DNA of 64,000 nt from Pseudoxanthomonas daejeonensis (GTDB taxonomy: Bacteria; Pseudomonadota; Gammaproteobacteria; Xanthomonadales; Xanthomonadaceae): NCBI RefSeq assembly GCF_010093205.1, contig NZ_PDWN01000005.1, forward strand, positions 62,001 to 126,000, read 5' to 3'. Position numbers and translations under genes: made by a program. This document shows, piece after piece, positions 63,463 to 64,000 of the stretch; position 1 is the stretch's first letter, and each line of letters begins with the position of its first letter. The notes under the pieces were generated by a model. That model was given only the letters and a program-made list of their open reading frames with translations. It was not told the DNA's origin and made no database searches.

Positions 63463-64000
63463 TCAGCGGCCGGCGAGTGCGGCGACGGCCGCCCGAAGCC
63501 GCGTGAGGCCCTCGGCGACGTCCGCATCGGTGATGTTCAGCGCCGGCACCAGGCGCAGCACGTCCGGGCCGGCCTGCAGCAACAGCAGGCCATGAGCGGC
63601 GGCATGGTCGAGGATTTCGCCGGCGCGCCCGGCGAACGCGGGCTTGAGCACCGCGCCGAGCATCAGGCCGCGACCGCGCACCTGCCCGAAGAGATCGAAC
63701 TCCGCACCGATCGCCAGCAAACCCTCGCGCAACGCCTGCGACTGCCGCGACACGTTCGATGCGACCTGCGCCGAGGCGATCTTGCGCAGCGCGACCCGGG
63801 CCACCGCCGCGGCCAGCGGGTTGCCGCCGAACGTGGTGCCGTGCGCGCCGAACTGCATGGCCTGGGCGACCTTCGGCCCGGCCAGCATCGCGCCGATCGG
63901 GAAGCCGCCGCCCAGCGCCTTGGCCAGGGTGACGATGTCCGGCACCACGCCATCCTGCCAGTGCGCGAACAGGGTCCCGGTACGGCCCATCCCGGCCTGG
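63463..64000 (-). CDS. argD: acetylornithine/class III aminotransferase, 5' part missing
   Basis: The C-terminal 179 codons of a class III aminotransferase; the gene enters from the right edge. It has the conserved QAGMGRTGTLFAHW, PLP-binding Lys in TLAKALGGGFPIGA, HGTTFGGNPLAAAVA and RGLMLGAVL. Pattern fits ArgD (N-acetylornithine aminotransferase, arginine synthesis) or AstC; the first is favoured by GGGFPIGAM and overall similarity. The start lies outside the window. Confidence 0.88.
   Translation of the reverse strand, partial: QAGMGRTGTLFAHWQDGVVPDIVTLAKALGGGFPIGAMLAGPKVAQAMQFGAHGTTFGGNPLAAAVARVALRKIASAQVASNVSRQSQALREGLLAIGAEFDLFGQVRGRGLMLGAVLKPAFAGRAGEILDHAAAHGLLLLQAGPDVLRLVPALNITDADVAEGLTRLRAAVAALAGR

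Overview
The window is about 64 kb of high-GC chromosomal DNA from a gammaproteobacterium, most likely the family Xanthomonadaceae/Lysobacteraceae (Lysobacter, Luteimonas or Xanthomonas relatives); genus cannot be fixed from the sequence alone. Grounds for this are the base composition, an S-adenosylhomocysteine (SAH) riboswitch ahead of ahcY with metF nearby, the thiS-thiG-trmB group, the RimK-type ligase beside an OmpR-type two-component pair, the clustered cys genes, and 6S RNA between zapA and the 5-formyl-THF cyclo-ligase gene. No prophage, insertion sequence, CRISPR array, restriction or toxin system was seen. It reads as ordinary core chromosome.

Layout. 0-5.5 kb: ppc and a secreted S9 peptidase, both on the minus strand. 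5.6-9.8 kb: methyl-cycle genes, with riboswitch-controlled ahcY and then metF, separated by two poorly known genes. 9.9-15.5 kb: a small exported protein, ilvE, a histidine kinase/response regulator pair with an exported partner, a candidate structured RNA, a rimK-type ligase and tRNA-Gly(CCC). 15.6-25 kb: an autotransporter esterase, thiS/thiG/trmB, an SLC13-type permease with RCK domains, a small Rieske protein, an FAH-family hydrolase, mscL and an M28 peptidase. 25-34.6 kb: a GH97 glycosidase, an RlmB-type methyltransferase, an alanine/sodium symporter, a GNAT acetyltransferase and a two-gene RND efflux unit.

34.7-45.7 kb is a cysteine/sulfate assimilation block. cysD-cysNC (minus) and cysJ-cysI-cysH (plus) diverge from one control region, followed by cysB and a divergent SUMT gene, then cysK. 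Together they activate sulfate to PAPS, reduce it to sulfite and sulfide, supply a siroheme precursor and make cysteine. An identically spaced sequence element lies in both control regions and is a good candidate for the CysB operator.

45.7-46.3 kb is a gene-free stretch with two 80-nt palindromic elements in opposite orientation. 46.3-64 kb holds a CoA-transferase, a VOC protein, an emrR-emrA-emrB drug-efflux unit with an evident operator, pepP/ygfB, a GGDEF-EAL protein, a zapB-like gene and zapA, 6S RNA, the cyclo-ligase, an EVE protein, rpiA, a DUF192 lipoprotein, a SirB1-type protein, rubredoxin, thiE, hemL, a HAD hydrolase and the 3' part of an argD-type aminotransferase that runs off the window.

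The items most worth follow-up are the candidate structured RNA at 14.26-14.44 kb, the paired palindromes at 45.9-46.2 kb, and the shared cys control element.
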